This document shows, piece after piece, positions 35,361 to 44,406 of a stretch of DNA of 64,000 bases. The notes beneath the pieces were generated by a model that saw nothing but the letters and a program-made list of their open reading frames with translations, was not told the DNA's origin and did not search any database. The DNA is from Kofleriaceae bacterium (GTDB lineage: Bacteria > Myxococcota_A > Polyangia > Haliangiales > Haliangiaceae), in assembly GCA_018057825.1 (NCBI GenBank), contig JAGPCY010000013.1, forward strand, positions 1 to 64,000, given 5' to 3'. Each line of letters begins with the position of its first letter. Position 1 is the first letter of the stretch. The position numbers and the translations under genes are program-made.

Positions 35361-36464
35361 TTACGGCGACGGCGCGGGAGTCTCGTCGTCGAGGCCGCGG
35401 GCCGCGCGGGTGTCGCGCGCCGCCCACCACCGCGACAGCGCTGGCCACAGTCCGTCGGCGGCCTTGCGCGACACCACCGCGCCGACGTGGCCGCCGCGCT
35501 GGCGCAGCACCGCCTTGTCGGGCGAGCCGACCCGCTCGATCAGCGCGGTCGCGCTGGCCTCGGGCACGATGTGATCGTGGGCGAAGGTCACGGCCAGGAC
35601 CGGGCAGTCGAGGTCGCCCAGGCGCGCCGGCTTGCCGGCCAGGCGCATGGTGTCGGCGACCAGGGCGTTGCCGCGGTACAGCTCGGCGATGTAGCGGCGG
35701 TAGCACGCGCCGGGGAACGACACGTTGTCGTTGCCCCAGCGCTCGGTGGCGAGGAAGCCGTCGAGGAACTCATCGTCCCACGCGCGATCGAGCAGGCCGA
35801 CCAGCTTGGCCAGGTTGGCGGTGGGCTTGAGCAGATGGAAGCTGGCCTGCATGAGCGGCCACGGCACGTTGCCGAACCCCTCGACCAGGGCGTCGACGTC
35901 GAAGCCCGGGCTCTGGGTCCAGGTCGCGAGCAGCCCGCCGTGGCGGAAGTCGATGGGTGCGGCCAGCGCGATCAGGGACGCCACCTGGGCCGGCTCGGCG
36001 GCGGCGTAGATCGTCGCCAGGGTGCCGCCCAGGCAATAGCCGAGGACGTGGCACTCGCCGTCGGGGCCGTGGGCCGCGACCTTGCGCACCGCCCGCCCCA
36101 GGTAGCCGTGGCACACGTCGTCGAAGCTGAGGTAGCGATCCTCGGCGCCCGGCGTGCCCCAGTCGATGATGAACACGTCGTGACCGGCCGCCACCAGGTA
36201 CTCGACGAAGCTGCGGCCGGGCGCCAGGTCGAGGACGTAGTAGCGGTTGATGAGCGACGGCACGAGCAGGATCGGCGTGCGCCAGCGCTCGGCCGCCGGA
36301 CGCACCGGGCGGTAGCGCAGGAGCCGCCACTTGTTCTCGCGCCAGATCTCGTCAGCCGGGGTCAGGCCGACCGCCGGTGGGCCGCGCCGCACGCGCGCCG
36401 CCAGCGCCGCGAGGGACGCCCACACGCCAGGTCGGTCCGCGCCGGAGCGCTCGTCGGCGGTCAT
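35361..36464 (-). CDS. phaC: polyhydroxyalkanoate synthase, class III PhaC-like (copy 1)
   Basis: The 367-residue product polymerises hydroxyacyl-CoA into PHA. The alpha/beta-hydrolase fold carries the synthase box GYCLGG with nucleophile Cys144 instead of lipase Ser, then Asp in FAHDHIVPE and His in RGGHVGAV. PILLVPSLINRYYVLDLAPGRSFVEYL and the ~360-residue length fit class III PhaC, which normally pairs with PhaE. It is last in a long minus-strand operon, 6 bp after an acyl-CoA ligase, with a PhaE-like gene two positions upstream. A second phaC lies at 44407. Confidence 0.92.
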   Translation of the reverse strand: MTADERSGADRPGVWASLAALAARVRRGPPAVGLTPADEIWRENKWRLLRYRPVRPAAERWRTPILLVPSLINRYYVLDLAPGRSFVEYLVAAGHDVFIIDWGTPGAEDRYLSFDDVCHGYLGRAVRKVAAHGPDGECHVLGYCLGGTLATIYAAAEPAQVASLIALAAPIDFRHGGLLATWTQSPGFDVDALVEGFGNVPWPLMQASFHLLKPTANLAKLVGLLDRAWDDEFLDGFLATERWGNDNVSFPGACYRRYIAELYRGNALVADTMRLAGKPARLGDLDCPVLAVTFAHDHIVPEASATALIERVGSPDKAVLRQRGGHVGAVVSRKAADGLWPALSRWWAARDTRAARGLDDETPAPSP

Positions 36465-36470
36465 GGCCGA

Positions 36471-38063
36471 TCACCCATACAACGCCTCGAAGCGATCGCG
36501 GTAGCGCTGATAGACCGCTTTGCGGCGCAGCTTGAGCGATGAGGTCAGGAGCCCGGCCTCGATCGTGAGCGGCTCGTCGGCGATCCAGAACTTCTTGATG
36601 GTCTCGAACTTGGCGAGGTCGCGATTGACGCGCTCGACCGCGGCGGCGGCCGCGGCGGCGTCGCCGTCGGCGGTCAGCCACACTGCGGCCACCAGGTACG
36701 GCTTGCCATCCCCGTAGACCACCACCCGATCGATGGCCGGCGCGCCGACGAAGCGAGCCTCGAGGTTGGCCGGTGGCACGTTCTTGCCGCCGGCAGTGAC
36801 CAGGATGTCCTTCTTGCGGTCGACGATCTGCAGGAAGCCGTCGTCGGTGAACCGGCCGATGTCGCCGGTGCAGAACCAGCCATCGGCGGTGAACGCGCCG
36901 GCGGTGGCGTCGGGGTCGGCGTGATAGCCGGCGAAGACGTTGGGGCCGCGGGCCTGGATCTCGCCGTCGTCGGCCAGCCGCAACTCGACGTTGTCGAGGG
37001 GCAGGCCGACCGAGTCGAAGCGGTAGCGATCGGGGCGGTTGAGGGTCAAGGTCGGCGAGGTCTCGGTCAGGCCGTAGCCCTCGATCACCAGCGCGCCGAG
37101 GGCGAGCAGCTCGTCCTTGATCGTCCGCGACAGGCCGGCGCCCCCCGACAGGCAGAACCGCAGCCGACCGCCGGTGATCCGGCCAAAGGCGGCGCGGCGA
37201 TCGGCCAGCTCGGTCGAGCTGGCGGCGGCGTCCACCGCGCGGACCAGCTTCTCCCAGTAGGCCGGCACGCTCATGAAGACCTGGGGCGCGACCTCGGGGA
37301 ACACCGCCATGACCTCGGCCGGCGTGCACATCCACGACTCCCAGCCGAGCAGGTTGCCGTTGGTCATCTCGCCCCAGCCGAAGATGTGCGACATCGGCAG
37401 CCACAGCACGTCACGATCGCCGCGCTCGAGCAGCGGCGCGTTGGCGCGCAGCCAGGCGGCGCCGTTTTCGCCGACGTTTCGGTGGGTCAGCGGCACGCCC
37501 TTGGGTGGCCCCGAGGTGCCGCTGGTGTAGAGCATGAGGCCGGGGCGATCGAGCTCGACCGCGGCCAGGCGCGCGTCGACGATCGACGGGTCGGCGCGAT
37601 CGGCGTGCTCGCCGCCGGCCAGGAAGTCGGACCAGGTGCCGTCGTCGAGCCCGATGGCCCGGATCTCGGGCAGCTCGGCGGCGGCCAGGGCCGGGCGCTG
37701 ACCGGTGGCGACGAACACCGCGCGACAGTCAGCGTGGGTGAGGACGTAGCGCGCGGCCTCGCCGGTCGAGGCTGGATAGATCGGGACCATGGTCGCGCCC
37801 ACCGCCTGCGCGCCGAGGGCGGCGGCTGCCCACGCCACCGAGTTGGTGCCGAACACCGCGACCCGATCGCCGGGAGCGATCCCGCGGCCGATCAGGCCGG
37901 CGGCGACCGCGCGGATCTGCCGGCCGAACTCGCGCCAGGTGACCGGGGTCCAGCCGCCGTCGGTGCGGCGGACCTGGAAGCGGACTCGGTCGGGGGTCGC
38001 GGCGGCGGCGTCGAGAGCGATCCGCGGAGCGGCGCGCAGGTCGGTGAGCCCGGTGACGTCCAT
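36471..38063 (-). CDS. long-chain acyl-CoA synthetase (AMP-dependent ligase)
   Basis: The 530-residue product starts at ATG 38063. Adenylate-forming motifs are intact: [21 protein letters not shown] (P-loop), [37 protein letters not shown] and the C-terminal catalytic Lys region [15 protein letters not shown]. The sequence type is the FAA1/long-chain fatty acyl-CoA ligase group. It activates fatty or hydroxy-fatty acids to CoA thioesters with ATP. Its place between a PhaE-like gene and phaC suggests it supplies PHA monomers or recycles released hydroxyacids. Confidence 0.93.
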   Translation of the reverse strand: MDVTGLTDLRAAPRIALDAAAATPDRVRFQVRRTDGGWTPVTWREFGRQIRAVAAGLIGRGIAPGDRVAVFGTNSVAWAAAALGAQAVGATMVPIYPASTGEAARYVLTHADCRAVFVATGQRPALAAAELPEIRAIGLDDGTWSDFLAGGEHADRADPSIVDARLAAVELDRPGLMLYTSGTSGPPKGVPLTHRNVGENGAAWLRANAPLLERGDRDVLWLPMSHIFGWGEMTNGNLLGWESWMCTPAEVMAVFPEVAPQVFMSVPAYWEKLVRAVDAAASSTELADRRAAFGRITGGRLRFCLSGGAGLSRTIKDELLALGALVIEGYGLTETSPTLTLNRPDRYRFDSVGLPLDNVELRLADDGEIQARGPNVFAGYHADPDATAGAFTADGWFCTGDIGRFTDDGFLQIVDRKKDILVTAGGKNVPPANLEARFVGAPAIDRVVVYGDGKPYLVAAVWLTADGDAAAAAAAVERVNRDLAKFETIKKFWIADEPLTIEAGLLTSSLKLRRKAVYQRYRDRFEALYG

Positions 38064-38074
38064 GGCGACCTCCG

Positions 38075-38365
38075 TCAGCGCGCGGCCCGCGCGTCGGCGA
38101 GCTGCTCCTCGAGATCGGCGAGCCGGCTCTCGAGCTGGTTCAGCTTGTGGAGCGACCGCTCCTGATCGCGGCGCGTCGGCAGGCCGAGCGAGGCCCACCA
38201 CGCGGCGGTGGCCTTGTCGGTCGCGGCCTTGGTCTTCATCGCCAAGGTCAACATCGTGCCGGTCGGGCCGAGCACGGCGGGGTTGGCCAGCACCTGCTCG
38301 AGGTACGACGCGGTGGCGGCCTCCCACGCGGAGAAGCCTTTCTTCCAGGTGTCCCAGACGTTCAT
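38075..38365 (-). CDS. short PhaE-like/phasin-like PHA granule protein
   Basis: The 96-residue product begins [36 protein letters not shown], resembling the amphipathic helix of PhaE and phasin-like granule proteins, and ends in a heptad-rich coiled coil ([23 protein letters not shown]). It is far shorter than classical PhaE (~320-360 residues). It lies 11 bp upstream of the ligase and next to phaC, so a synthase-partner or granule-binding role is likely. Confidence 0.78.
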   Translation of the reverse strand: MNVWDTWKKGFSAWEAATASYLEQVLANPAVLGPTGTMLTLAMKTKAATDKATAAWWASLGLPTRRDQERSLHKLNQLESRLADLEEQLADARAAR

Positions 38366-38374
38366 GTGAGCTCC

Positions 38375-39184
38375 TTACAGGGCGAAGCGGCGCACGGTGG
38401 CCGCGGTGGTGAAGTCGTCGCTCGGCTCGCCGACCCGGCTGGTGGCGCGGGCGATCTCGCCGAAGCACTCCGACAGGAACGCGGCCTGGCGGACCACGGT
38501 GGCGCCGCCGCCGACCGCGGGCGTGCTGGTGACGGTGGTGCGCAGGCGCAGCGCGGCGGTGAAGCGGACGTAGGGCAGGTGCAGCTCGCCGGCCGCGTCG
38601 GCCGCGAGGTCGTAGCGATCGCTGCCGTTGTACGGCAGGCCGCGCAGGGTGCCGCCGGTGATGGTCCCGGTCTCGGTCCAGCGATCGCCGACCGCGAGCG
38701 GCAGGCGGATCACCGCGACCGGCGCGGCGTAGGGCAGGAGCGTGCGGCCGCCGGCCGGGGCCGGCTCGCGCGAGGCCAGGCCGAGGAGGTCCACGCCGCG
38801 CTCGTCGGCGCGGTAGATCGCGTCGGTGGCGTCGTCGAAGGGCAGGACGAACCGGCCGCCGGGGAAGTCGCCGGCGTACCACTGGTCGTCGAGGGCCACC
38901 GCGAGCTGATCGACGAACTGATCGCCGGCGTCGTCGGCGCTCCAGTCCCAGCGCCGGTCGGCGCCGTCGCCGCGGCCCGCGACGTCGACCGCGGCGTCGG
39001 TCGACAGCCGGACCGGCAGTGGCTGGTCGAGGACCACCGGCAGCTCGGCGGCGGTGAGGACGCCGTCGAGATCGGGGACACACGACGCGACCAAGGGTGG
39101 CGGCGGCGCCTCGACCGGGGTGGCGTTCTCGCCGCAGGCGGCGGCGACCGCGACGGCGGCGATCATGGCGAACCGGGCGCGCAT
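38375..39184 (-). CDS. lipoprotein, paralogue A of the PHA-linked pair
   Basis: The 269-residue product has lipobox VAVAAACGE (Cys near 17). It is a paralogue of the product of 41837-42745: both have a C-x-PDxDGxxTxAELP segment after the lipobox (here [15 protein letters not shown]), a central strand-rich region and a C-terminal ECFGEIA or ECYGTVA block. The [11 protein letters not shown] segment looks like an EF-hand half-loop, so calcium binding is possible but unproven. Its start overlaps the upstream outer-membrane protein stop (TGATG), implying coupled translation. Confidence 0.82.
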   Translation of the reverse strand: MRARFAMIAAVAVAAACGENATPVEAPPPPLVASCVPDLDGVLTAAELPVVLDQPLPVRLSTDAAVDVAGRGDGADRRWDWSADDAGDQFVDQLAVALDDQWYAGDFPGGRFVLPFDDATDAIYRADERGVDLLGLASREPAPAGGRTLLPYAAPVAVIRLPLAVGDRWTETGTITGGTLRGLPYNGSDRYDLAADAAGELHLPYVRFTAALRLRTTVTSTPAVGGGATVVRQAAFLSECFGEIARATSRVGEPSDDFTTAATVRRFAL

Positions 39185-40875
39185 CAGTAGTGGAACCCCA
39201 GGCGCAGGCGGACCAGCTGGGCGGCGCGCGCCGTGGCGCCGGTGGTCGGGTGGTCGAAGGCGGCGCCGGGCGCGAGCGCGGCGTAGTCGAGGGCGAGGCG
39301 AAAGCTGTCGCTGTGATAGACCAGGCTGGGATCGACCTCGACGCCGAGGTGGCGCGCCCCGCTCGGGGTCGAGGTCGGCGCCATCGCCCACGACGCGATC
39401 ACCGCCAGGGTCAGGCGCAGGCGGGCGTGGCCGAGATCGCCCAGCGTGACCGCGGCGTGGGGCCGGACGTAGGCGGCGTCGGTGACGGTGCCGATCAGCT
39501 CGCGGAACAGGATGCGATCGACGTGGTAGTCGGGGTGGAAGCGAAAGTTGTCGACGGTGGTGTCGCCCGGCGGATCGGCCTGCGGTCCGTCGAGGTCGCC
39601 GGGGCGGGCGGCGGCCGCGCCCGGGACCGGGAACGCGCCGAAGCCGGGGGCGTCGTCGCCCGAGGCCACGCCGGCGTCGAGGCCGGCGCGGTGGCGGCCG
39701 AGCGCGACGTCGCTCTCGAAGGCCAGGCCGAACTGATCCGAGGTCGCGGCCTGATCGAGGAGCACGCCGGGGATGAGCGACGGCTGTTCGATGCGGGCGT
39801 GGGCGTAGCTGCCCTCGACCTCGAGGCGCATCCGCGCGCTGGTGATCCGCGCCCAGCCGCCGAACGAGGTCGCGCTGAAGCCGCGCGCCATGAGCTGCGC
39901 GGCGTCGATGGTCGGGGTCGCGCCGGCGACCGGCAGGTAGTCGGCGGGCACGTCGCGGTCCTGCCAGCGATGCGACGCGAACACGCCGTACTCGAAGGTC
40001 GGTCGGCCGGCGGCGGCGCGGCGCAGGCGAGTGGCGGGCGACGCCGTGCGCAGCCAGGCCGCGGTCACGGTGGTGACGTCGTCGGACGGCTCGAGATCGA
40101 TCGGGCGATCGCTGGCGGCGCGGCGGCGAAACGGTCCACTCGACGTCAGGTCCCAGGCCAGGGCCAGGAAGTGACCGGCCAGCGGCGTCACGAGCGCGAT
40201 CCGATCGGCCGCGTCCCCGCCGTCGCACTCCTCGCAGTCGCCGCCGTTGGCCGCCATGCCCAGGCCCCAGTGGGCGCCCATCCGACCGGCGGCGAAGATA
40301 CCGAGCGGGGTCAGGACCTCGCCCCACGCGCGCTTGATCGCGATCGCGGTGTGGGCGGCCTGGCCCGCGCTCGCGGCCGGGGTCGGCGAGCGACCGGTGC
40401 CGACCTCGGGCGTGCCGCCCCAGGCCAGGTTGTCGAGCAGATCGATGCGGGCCTTGATCGCGACGCCGGTGCCGCGGGGGTAGATGGCGAGGTCGGTGCG
40501 AGCGCGCAGATCGCCGCCGTCGAGGACCTGGCCGCCGGCCAGGGGCACCGGGTACAGCGGTTGACCGCTCGGATCGAGGCCGCGATCGAGGTCGAGGTTC
40601 ACGAGCGCGGCCTGGCGGATCCGCAGGTAGCCGTGGAGCTCGACCCGGGTGCGCTCGCTCGGCGTGGCGAAGGCCCGCGGCGTCAGCTCGACGCCGAGGG
40701 CGGCGAGATCCGGGATCGCGCCTGGCGCCAGCTCGGCCGCGCGCTCGACGCCGCTGTCGGCGGGGGGGCCATCGGCGCGCGCGCTGCCGGCGACGCCTGC
40801 GATGCCTGCGACGCCCGTGATGCCCGCGATGCCCAGCGACGCGAGCGCAGCGGCGGTCGTGCGCCGGGCGCTCAC
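39184..40875 (-). CDS. outer-membrane barrel protein, TIGR04551-like
   Basis: The 563-residue product starts at GTG 40875, coupled to the hydrolase stop (GTGA). Signal peptide: [15 protein letters not shown]...AGSARA. The body has porin-like alternating strands with [67 protein letters not shown] and [28 protein letters not shown], and ends [10 protein letters not shown] with a terminal aromatic, as expected for Bam-inserted barrels. This resembles the myxobacterial TIGR04551 family, whose function is not known. Two lipoproteins and a lipoprotein hydrolase share its operon. Confidence 0.8.
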   Translation of the reverse strand: MSARRTTAAALASLGIAGITGVAGIAGVAGSARADGPPADSGVERAAELAPGAIPDLAALGVELTPRAFATPSERTRVELHGYLRIRQAALVNLDLDRGLDPSGQPLYPVPLAGGQVLDGGDLRARTDLAIYPRGTGVAIKARIDLLDNLAWGGTPEVGTGRSPTPAASAGQAAHTAIAIKRAWGEVLTPLGIFAAGRMGAHWGLGMAANGGDCEECDGGDAADRIALVTPLAGHFLALAWDLTSSGPFRRRAASDRPIDLEPSDDVTTVTAAWLRTASPATRLRRAAAGRPTFEYGVFASHRWQDRDVPADYLPVAGATPTIDAAQLMARGFSATSFGGWARITSARMRLEVEGSYAHARIEQPSLIPGVLLDQAATSDQFGLAFESDVALGRHRAGLDAGVASGDDAPGFGAFPVPGAAAARPGDLDGPQADPPGDTTVDNFRFHPDYHVDRILFRELIGTVTDAAYVRPHAAVTLGDLGHARLRLTLAVIASWAMAPTSTPSGARHLGVEVDPSLVYHSDSFRLALDYAALAPGAAFDHPTTGATARAAQLVRLRLGFHY

Positions 40876-41840
40876 GGGACCTCCGGCGTCGGCGCGGCGC
40901 CAGCGTCGGTCGCGGCCGGCGCGAGCTCTGCACCGGTCGTGGACGTCGCGCGATCGGCGGCCAAAAACGCCACCAGATCGCGGGTGGTCGCGGTCGCCGC
41001 CTCGACCATCGGGATGTGGCCACACGCGGCGTAGACCTTGAGGGTGGCGTCAGGCAGGAGGTTGGCCAGGCGCTGACCGAAGCTGAGCGGCGTCACCAGA
41101 TCGTCGTCGCCCCACAGGAGCAAGGTCGGCTGCGCGATCTCGCGGTAGCGGCGCTCGAGACGAGACAGCTCGTGATCGCGGGCCGCGGCCAGGGCGGCCG
41201 CGGTGGTGCCCGGTCGGCCGAGCTCGGCCACGACGTGATCGACCCGGGCCTGGGTGATGAAGCGCGGGTCGTGGTAGGCGAGGCCGATGCGCTCCTCGAC
41301 GTTGGCCCGGTAGTTGAGCGCGAACAGCACCTCGCCGACGCCGTCGAGGCCGGCCCAGCGGAAGAACGCCGGCTTCTGGGCATCGAACACGTAGGCGGCG
41401 TAGAGCGCGATGCGGCGGACCCGCTCGGGGTGGGCCAGCGCCATGGCCAGGCTGACCGACGAGCCCCACGAGTGGCCGACGATCGAGACCTGATCGACCG
41501 CGAGCTGATCGAGCAGTCCCCACACGAGCTGGGCCTCGGCCTCGGGGGAGTAGTCGCCCGGGGGACGGCTGCTCCAGCCGAAGCCCTTCAGGTCGACCGC
41601 GATCACCCGGTGGTGGGCGGCCAGCGCGTCCTGGACCGGCCGCCACAGGTCGAGCGACGCGCCGTAGCCGTGGATCATGACCACCGCTGGGCCCGAGCCG
41701 ACCGCGCGGTAGTGGAGGTGGACGCCGTCGACCTCGGCGAAGGTCGCGTCGGCCGGCGCGCCCGGCAACCGGCCGGCATGGAACGACGGGCAGGCGCCGA
41801 GCGCCAGCGCCGCGGCCACCAGCGCGGCCCGCCCGATCAC
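40872..41840 (-). CDS. alpha/beta-hydrolase lipoprotein
   Basis: The 322-residue product starts at GTG 41840 with GGAGG eight bases upstream and a GTGA overlap with the preceding gene. Signal ALVAAALALGAC puts the lipid Cys at 17, so the enzyme is exported. The fold shows the oxyanion HGYG, nucleophile GHSWGS with Ser114, acid DDDLVTP and His in ACGHIPMVE. The ester substrate is unknown; candidates are lipid, polyester oligomer or lactone. Being in an operon with PHA genes and an outer-membrane barrel, it may release hydroxyacids or fatty acids outside the cytoplasm for uptake (inference). Confidence 0.88.
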   Translation of the reverse strand: MIGRAALVAAALALGACPSFHAGRLPGAPADATFAEVDGVHLHYRAVGSGPAVVMIHGYGASLDLWRPVQDALAAHHRVIAVDLKGFGWSSRPPGDYSPEAEAQLVWGLLDQLAVDQVSIVGHSWGSSVSLAMALAHPERVRRIALYAAYVFDAQKPAFFRWAGLDGVGEVLFALNYRANVEERIGLAYHDPRFITQARVDHVVAELGRPGTTAAALAAARDHELSRLERRYREIAQPTLLLWGDDDLVTPLSFGQRLANLLPDATLKVYAACGHIPMVEAATATTRDLVAFLAADRATSTTGAELAPAATDAGAAPTPEVP

Positions 41841-42745
41841 GGCGTCAGCCTCCACACCTCGGCGGCGTCGGTGAACTCGGCGCCGCTCTCGTAGTCCTGG
41901 GACGTGATCGTCGCGACCGTGCCGTAGCACTCGGCGACGAAGCCGAAGGTCCGCTTGGTGGTGATCACGGCGCCGACCGTGCGGGTCAGATCGGTGGCGA
42001 TGCGGCGGACCGGGAACTCGCCGAACGGCGTGGCCAAGGTCCCGACCGCGTCGACCCGGGCCTGGTAGCGCTCGGAGTAGAAGCTGGCGACGCCGAGGGC
42101 CAGGCCCGAGACCGTGGCGGTCGTCGACCAGCTCGCCGACGGGCCCAGCGGCGTCGGCAGGAGCGGCACCGGCGGATCGTAGGTCAGCTCGGTCCGGGTC
42201 AGGCCGGCCTCGGGCGAGACCACGCCGAGGAGCGCCAGGCCACTGCCGTCGAGGCGCATGACCCCGAGCAGCTCGCTGTCGATCGACAGGCGGGCGGCGT
42301 AGCTGGCGGTCGGGAAGCTGGCGGCCCACCAGGTCCCGGTCGGGGCGAGCAGGGTGGTGGCGACATCGCGGTCGCCGGGTAGGCCGGCGGCCAGGGTCCA
42401 GGTCCGGGCGCCGCCGCCGCCTTGTTGCCCTGCGGTATTCACGGTGGCGTCGGTGGCGATGCGGAACCGCGCGGTCTGGCCGGCCATCATCGGCAGCTCG
42501 GCGCGGGTCACGGTGCCGTCGTGATCGGGCTGGCAGCCGAGCGTGGCGTCGAGTCCACCAGTCCCGTCGACGCCGGCGTCGGCCTCGTCGACCGGGGCGC
42601 AGGTGTGGTCGGCCCGGCAGTAGCCGCTCGGGCAGTCGGTGGGGACGTCGCACCGGTCCGGATCGGCGCCGGCGCAAGCGGCCAGGGTGAGGGCGCCGAG
42701 GGCGAGCGCGGCGGCGGCGTGGTGCTGTGCAGCAAAACGGGGCAT
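41837..42745 (-). CDS. lipoprotein, paralogue B of the PHA-linked pair
   Basis: The 302-residue product starts at ATG 42745; lipobox LTLAACAG has Cys near 24. A Cys-rich stretch (CDVPTDCPSGYCRADHTCAP) comes first, then CQPDHDGTVTRAELP, the EF-hand-like segment shared with the product of 38375-39184, and a matching C-terminal FVAECYGTVATITSQDYES. It is the first gene of the minus-strand PHA/envelope operon. Its upstream region holds a TGCTGTGCA motif at 42723-42731, inside the first codons, which could be a PhaR site. Confidence 0.82.
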   Translation of the reverse strand: MPRFAAQHHAAAALALGALTLAACAGADPDRCDVPTDCPSGYCRADHTCAPVDEADAGVDGTGGLDATLGCQPDHDGTVTRAELPMMAGQTARFRIATDATVNTAGQQGGGGARTWTLAAGLPGDRDVATTLLAPTGTWWAASFPTASYAARLSIDSELLGVMRLDGSGLALLGVVSPEAGLTRTELTYDPPVPLLPTPLGPSASWSTTATVSGLALGVASFYSERYQARVDAVGTLATPFGEFPVRRIATDLTRTVGAVITTKRTFGFVAECYGTVATITSQDYESGAEFTDAAEVWRLTP

Positions 42746-42814
42746 GAGGGGGCCTCGAGGCCAGCGCAAACTACGCCTGGCCAGCGCCGGTGTCAATCGG
42801 ATTTTTGCGATGCA
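42723..42814. promoter_or_regulatory. two TGCNNTGCA motifs in the divergent phaR promoter region
   Basis: TGCTGTGCA (42723-42731) and TGCGATGCA (42806-42814, within TTGCGATGCAA) share the form TGCNNTGCA with the two motifs ahead of the phasin gene. PhaR regulators bind TGC-rich palindromes and usually repress their own gene and phasin genes. This makes autoregulation and control of the opposing operon plausible. Confidence 0.45.
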
Positions 42815-42862
42815 ACAATATCGCGTCTTGCGCCGTCGGTACCGGCCGGCTACCGTGCCCCC

Positions 42863-43516
42863 GTGCCCCCGGTCCTGATCAAGAAGTACGGCAACCGTCG
42901 TCTCTACGACACCGCCGAGAGCCGCTACATCACGCAGGACGAGCTGGCGGCGGCGATCAAGCGCGGCGTCGACGTCCGGGTGGTCGACGCCAAGACCAGC
43001 GAGGATCTGACCCAGGCGACCCTGGCCCAGCTCGTGCTCGAGAACGCCCACGCCGCCCGGGCCCTGCCGGTCGGCCTCCTGACCCAGCTCATCCGCCTCG
43101 ACGACGACGCGCTGGTCGAGTTCTTCGGTCGCTACGTCACCAGCGCCCTCGAGCTGTACCTCACCGCCAAGCGCGGCGTGCAGTCGCTGACCCAGGCCTC
43201 GCCGCTCATGCGCATGCCGGTCAACGCCACCGACGCCGTGACCCGCATGTGGATGCAGTCGCCCTTCGCCCAGCTCGCGGGCTTCGGTGGCTTCCCGGGC
43301 TTTCCGCCCGGGTTTGCGTCGAGCGGCCCGGCGCCGACGCCGGTCTACGAGCCCGAGCCGCCGCCGCCGCCGCCCCCGCCCGCGTCGACGTCGGCCGGCG
43401 CCGATCCCACCGACGCCCTGGCCGCGATGCGCCGCGAGCTCGATGAACTCAAGCGCGCGATGCGAGGCGATGGGGTCGGCAAGCCGGGCGCCAAGCGCAA
43501 GCCGCGGCGCGACTGA
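42863..43516 (+). CDS. phaR: polyhydroxyalkanoate synthesis regulator PhaR
   Basis: The 217-residue product starts at GTG 42863; the next upstream GTG is out of frame. The N-terminus VLIKKYGNRRLYDTAESRYITQDELAAAIKRGVDVRVVDAKTSEDLTQATLAQLVLE is the diagnostic PHB/PHA accumulation regulator DNA-binding domain, followed by the RLDDDALVEFFGRYVTSALELY region. A Pro-rich stretch and a helical, basic end (AMRRELDELKRAMRG) complete it. PhaR senses PHA granules and derepresses phasin genes. The phasin gene follows. Confidence 0.96.
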   Translation: MPPVLIKKYGNRRLYDTAESRYITQDELAAAIKRGVDVRVVDAKTSEDLTQATLAQLVLENAHAARALPVGLLTQLIRLDDDALVEFFGRYVTSALELYLTAKRGVQSLTQASPLMRMPVNATDAVTRMWMQSPFAQLAGFGGFPGFPPGFASSGPAPTPVYEPEPPPPPPPPASTSAGADPTDALAAMRRELDELKRAMRGDGVGKPGAKRKPRRD

Positions 43517-43742
43517 GGTCGAGCGAGGGCTCGCCGCGTGGGCGAGGACGCGGGTCGCGGCGCTCGCCGGCGGAAGGTCGCCCGGCGAAGCCGCGCGGCT
43601 CGGCGCGGCCGCGGGCGCGGTCGCCGCAGGCGAACGTGGTGCAGTGCAGGGCCTGTGTGCCGCCATGCAAAAAAGATTGAACGCCGGGCGATTCGCAAGT
43701 GCCTGAATATGCGCCGTTGCCCGCTTCGATCCCGGAGCGATC

Positions 43743-43757
43743 TTGTGCAATGCACAA
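43743..43757. promoter_or_regulatory. probable PhaR operator
   Basis: TTGTGC-AAT-GCACAA is a perfect 6-3-6 palindrome centred on TGCAATGCA, ending 8 bp before the phasin -35 element. It matches the general form of PhaR sites. Assignment to PhaR rests on adjacency to phaR and on repetition of TGCNNTGCA. Confidence 0.6.
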
Positions 43758-43765
43758 AATCGAGC

Positions 43766-43794
43766 TTGACCTGACCCGCGCGCGTGCCTAGTGT
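43766..43794 (+). promoter_or_regulatory. sigma-70-like promoter of the phasin gene
   Basis: TTGACC (43766-43771) and TAGTGT (43789-43794) are separated by exactly 17 bp, placing the transcript start near 43801, just before AAGGAG and the ATG at 43817. The -35 lies immediately beside the putative PhaR palindrome. Confidence 0.6.
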
Positions 43795-43816
43795 GGCGGG
43801 CAAGGAGATACCCACC

Positions 43817-44152
43817 ATGAGCAAGCAAGCCGAGACCACCACCGCCAGCGCCACCTCCAACTCCACCTCGTCGAAGGCCCGCTCGCCGTTCGAGCTGCCG
43901 TTCGCCATGCCGATGATGCCCGACGCCTTCGCCCAGCTCATGCGCGACCAGATCGCCCGGACCCAGGCGGTCATGGGCGAGCTGGCCAGCTACGAGGGCC
44001 AGGCCGTGACCCGGGCCCGCACCGCGGTCGACGAGCTGTCGCGGCTGGCCAACGACTCGATCACCTACGTCGGCCAGCTCTCGGCCGAGTGGCGCAAGCT
44101 GTCGCTCGAGGCCATGCAGCGCACCGTCGACGCCTTCACCCCCAAGGCCTGA
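43817..44152 (+). CDS. phasin family protein
   Basis: The 111-residue product starts at ATG 43817 with AAGGAG 9 nt upstream. A Ser/Thr-rich N-terminus is followed by FELPFAMPMMPDAFAQLMRDQIARTQAVMGELASYEGQAVTRARTAVDELSRLANDSITYVGQLSAEWRKLSLEAMQRTVDAF, an amphipathic helical phasin domain. Phasins coat PHA granules and control their size. Placement between phaR and a phaC, with PhaR-like sites upstream, supports the call. A strong GC hairpin follows at 44184-44215. Confidence 0.9.
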   Translation: MSKQAETTTASATSNSTSSKARSPFELPFAMPMMPDAFAQLMRDQIARTQAVMGELASYEGQAVTRARTAVDELSRLANDSITYVGQLSAEWRKLSLEAMQRTVDAFTPKA

Positions 44153-44183
44153 GGACGTCGGGAGCCGGAAGGTCGCTTTGCGC

Positions 44184-44215
44184 GCGCGCGGGCCCACGAC
44201 GGCCGGCCCGCGCGC
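44184..44215 (+). promoter_or_regulatory. GC-rich hairpin between phasin and phaC2
   Basis: An 11-bp stem, GCGCGCGGGCC pairing with GGCCCGCGCGC, with a 10-base loop, 31 bp after the phasin stop. There is no T-run, so it is not a classic terminator. It could protect the phasin message 3' end or lower read-through into phaC2. Confidence 0.45.
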
Positions 44216-44406
44216 CACGCGAGTTCGTCCTCGCGGGACCTCCGCCGCTCCACCGCTCGCCCAGCGCCCTGCCGCTCCTCGGCCGGGCGGTCGACCCGCT
44301 CGGACCGGTCTGGTCCACGCCGGCGGGCCGCGCCGCGCGTCCGGATCGTCCTCAGGGCGCGCCCTTCGCATCGCACAAGCCGCGTCCAGCGCGGCCCCGA
44401 GGTGCC

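Larger units (their letters stand above)
43517..43816. other. 300-bp phasin promoter region
   Basis: Contains TGCAGTGCA (43640-43648), an A-rich stretch (GCAAAAAAGATTGAA near 43667), the palindrome TTGTGCAATGCACAA (43743-43757), a sigma-70-like promoter and the ribosome site AAGGAG (43802-43807). No coding region is evident. Confidence 0.65.
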
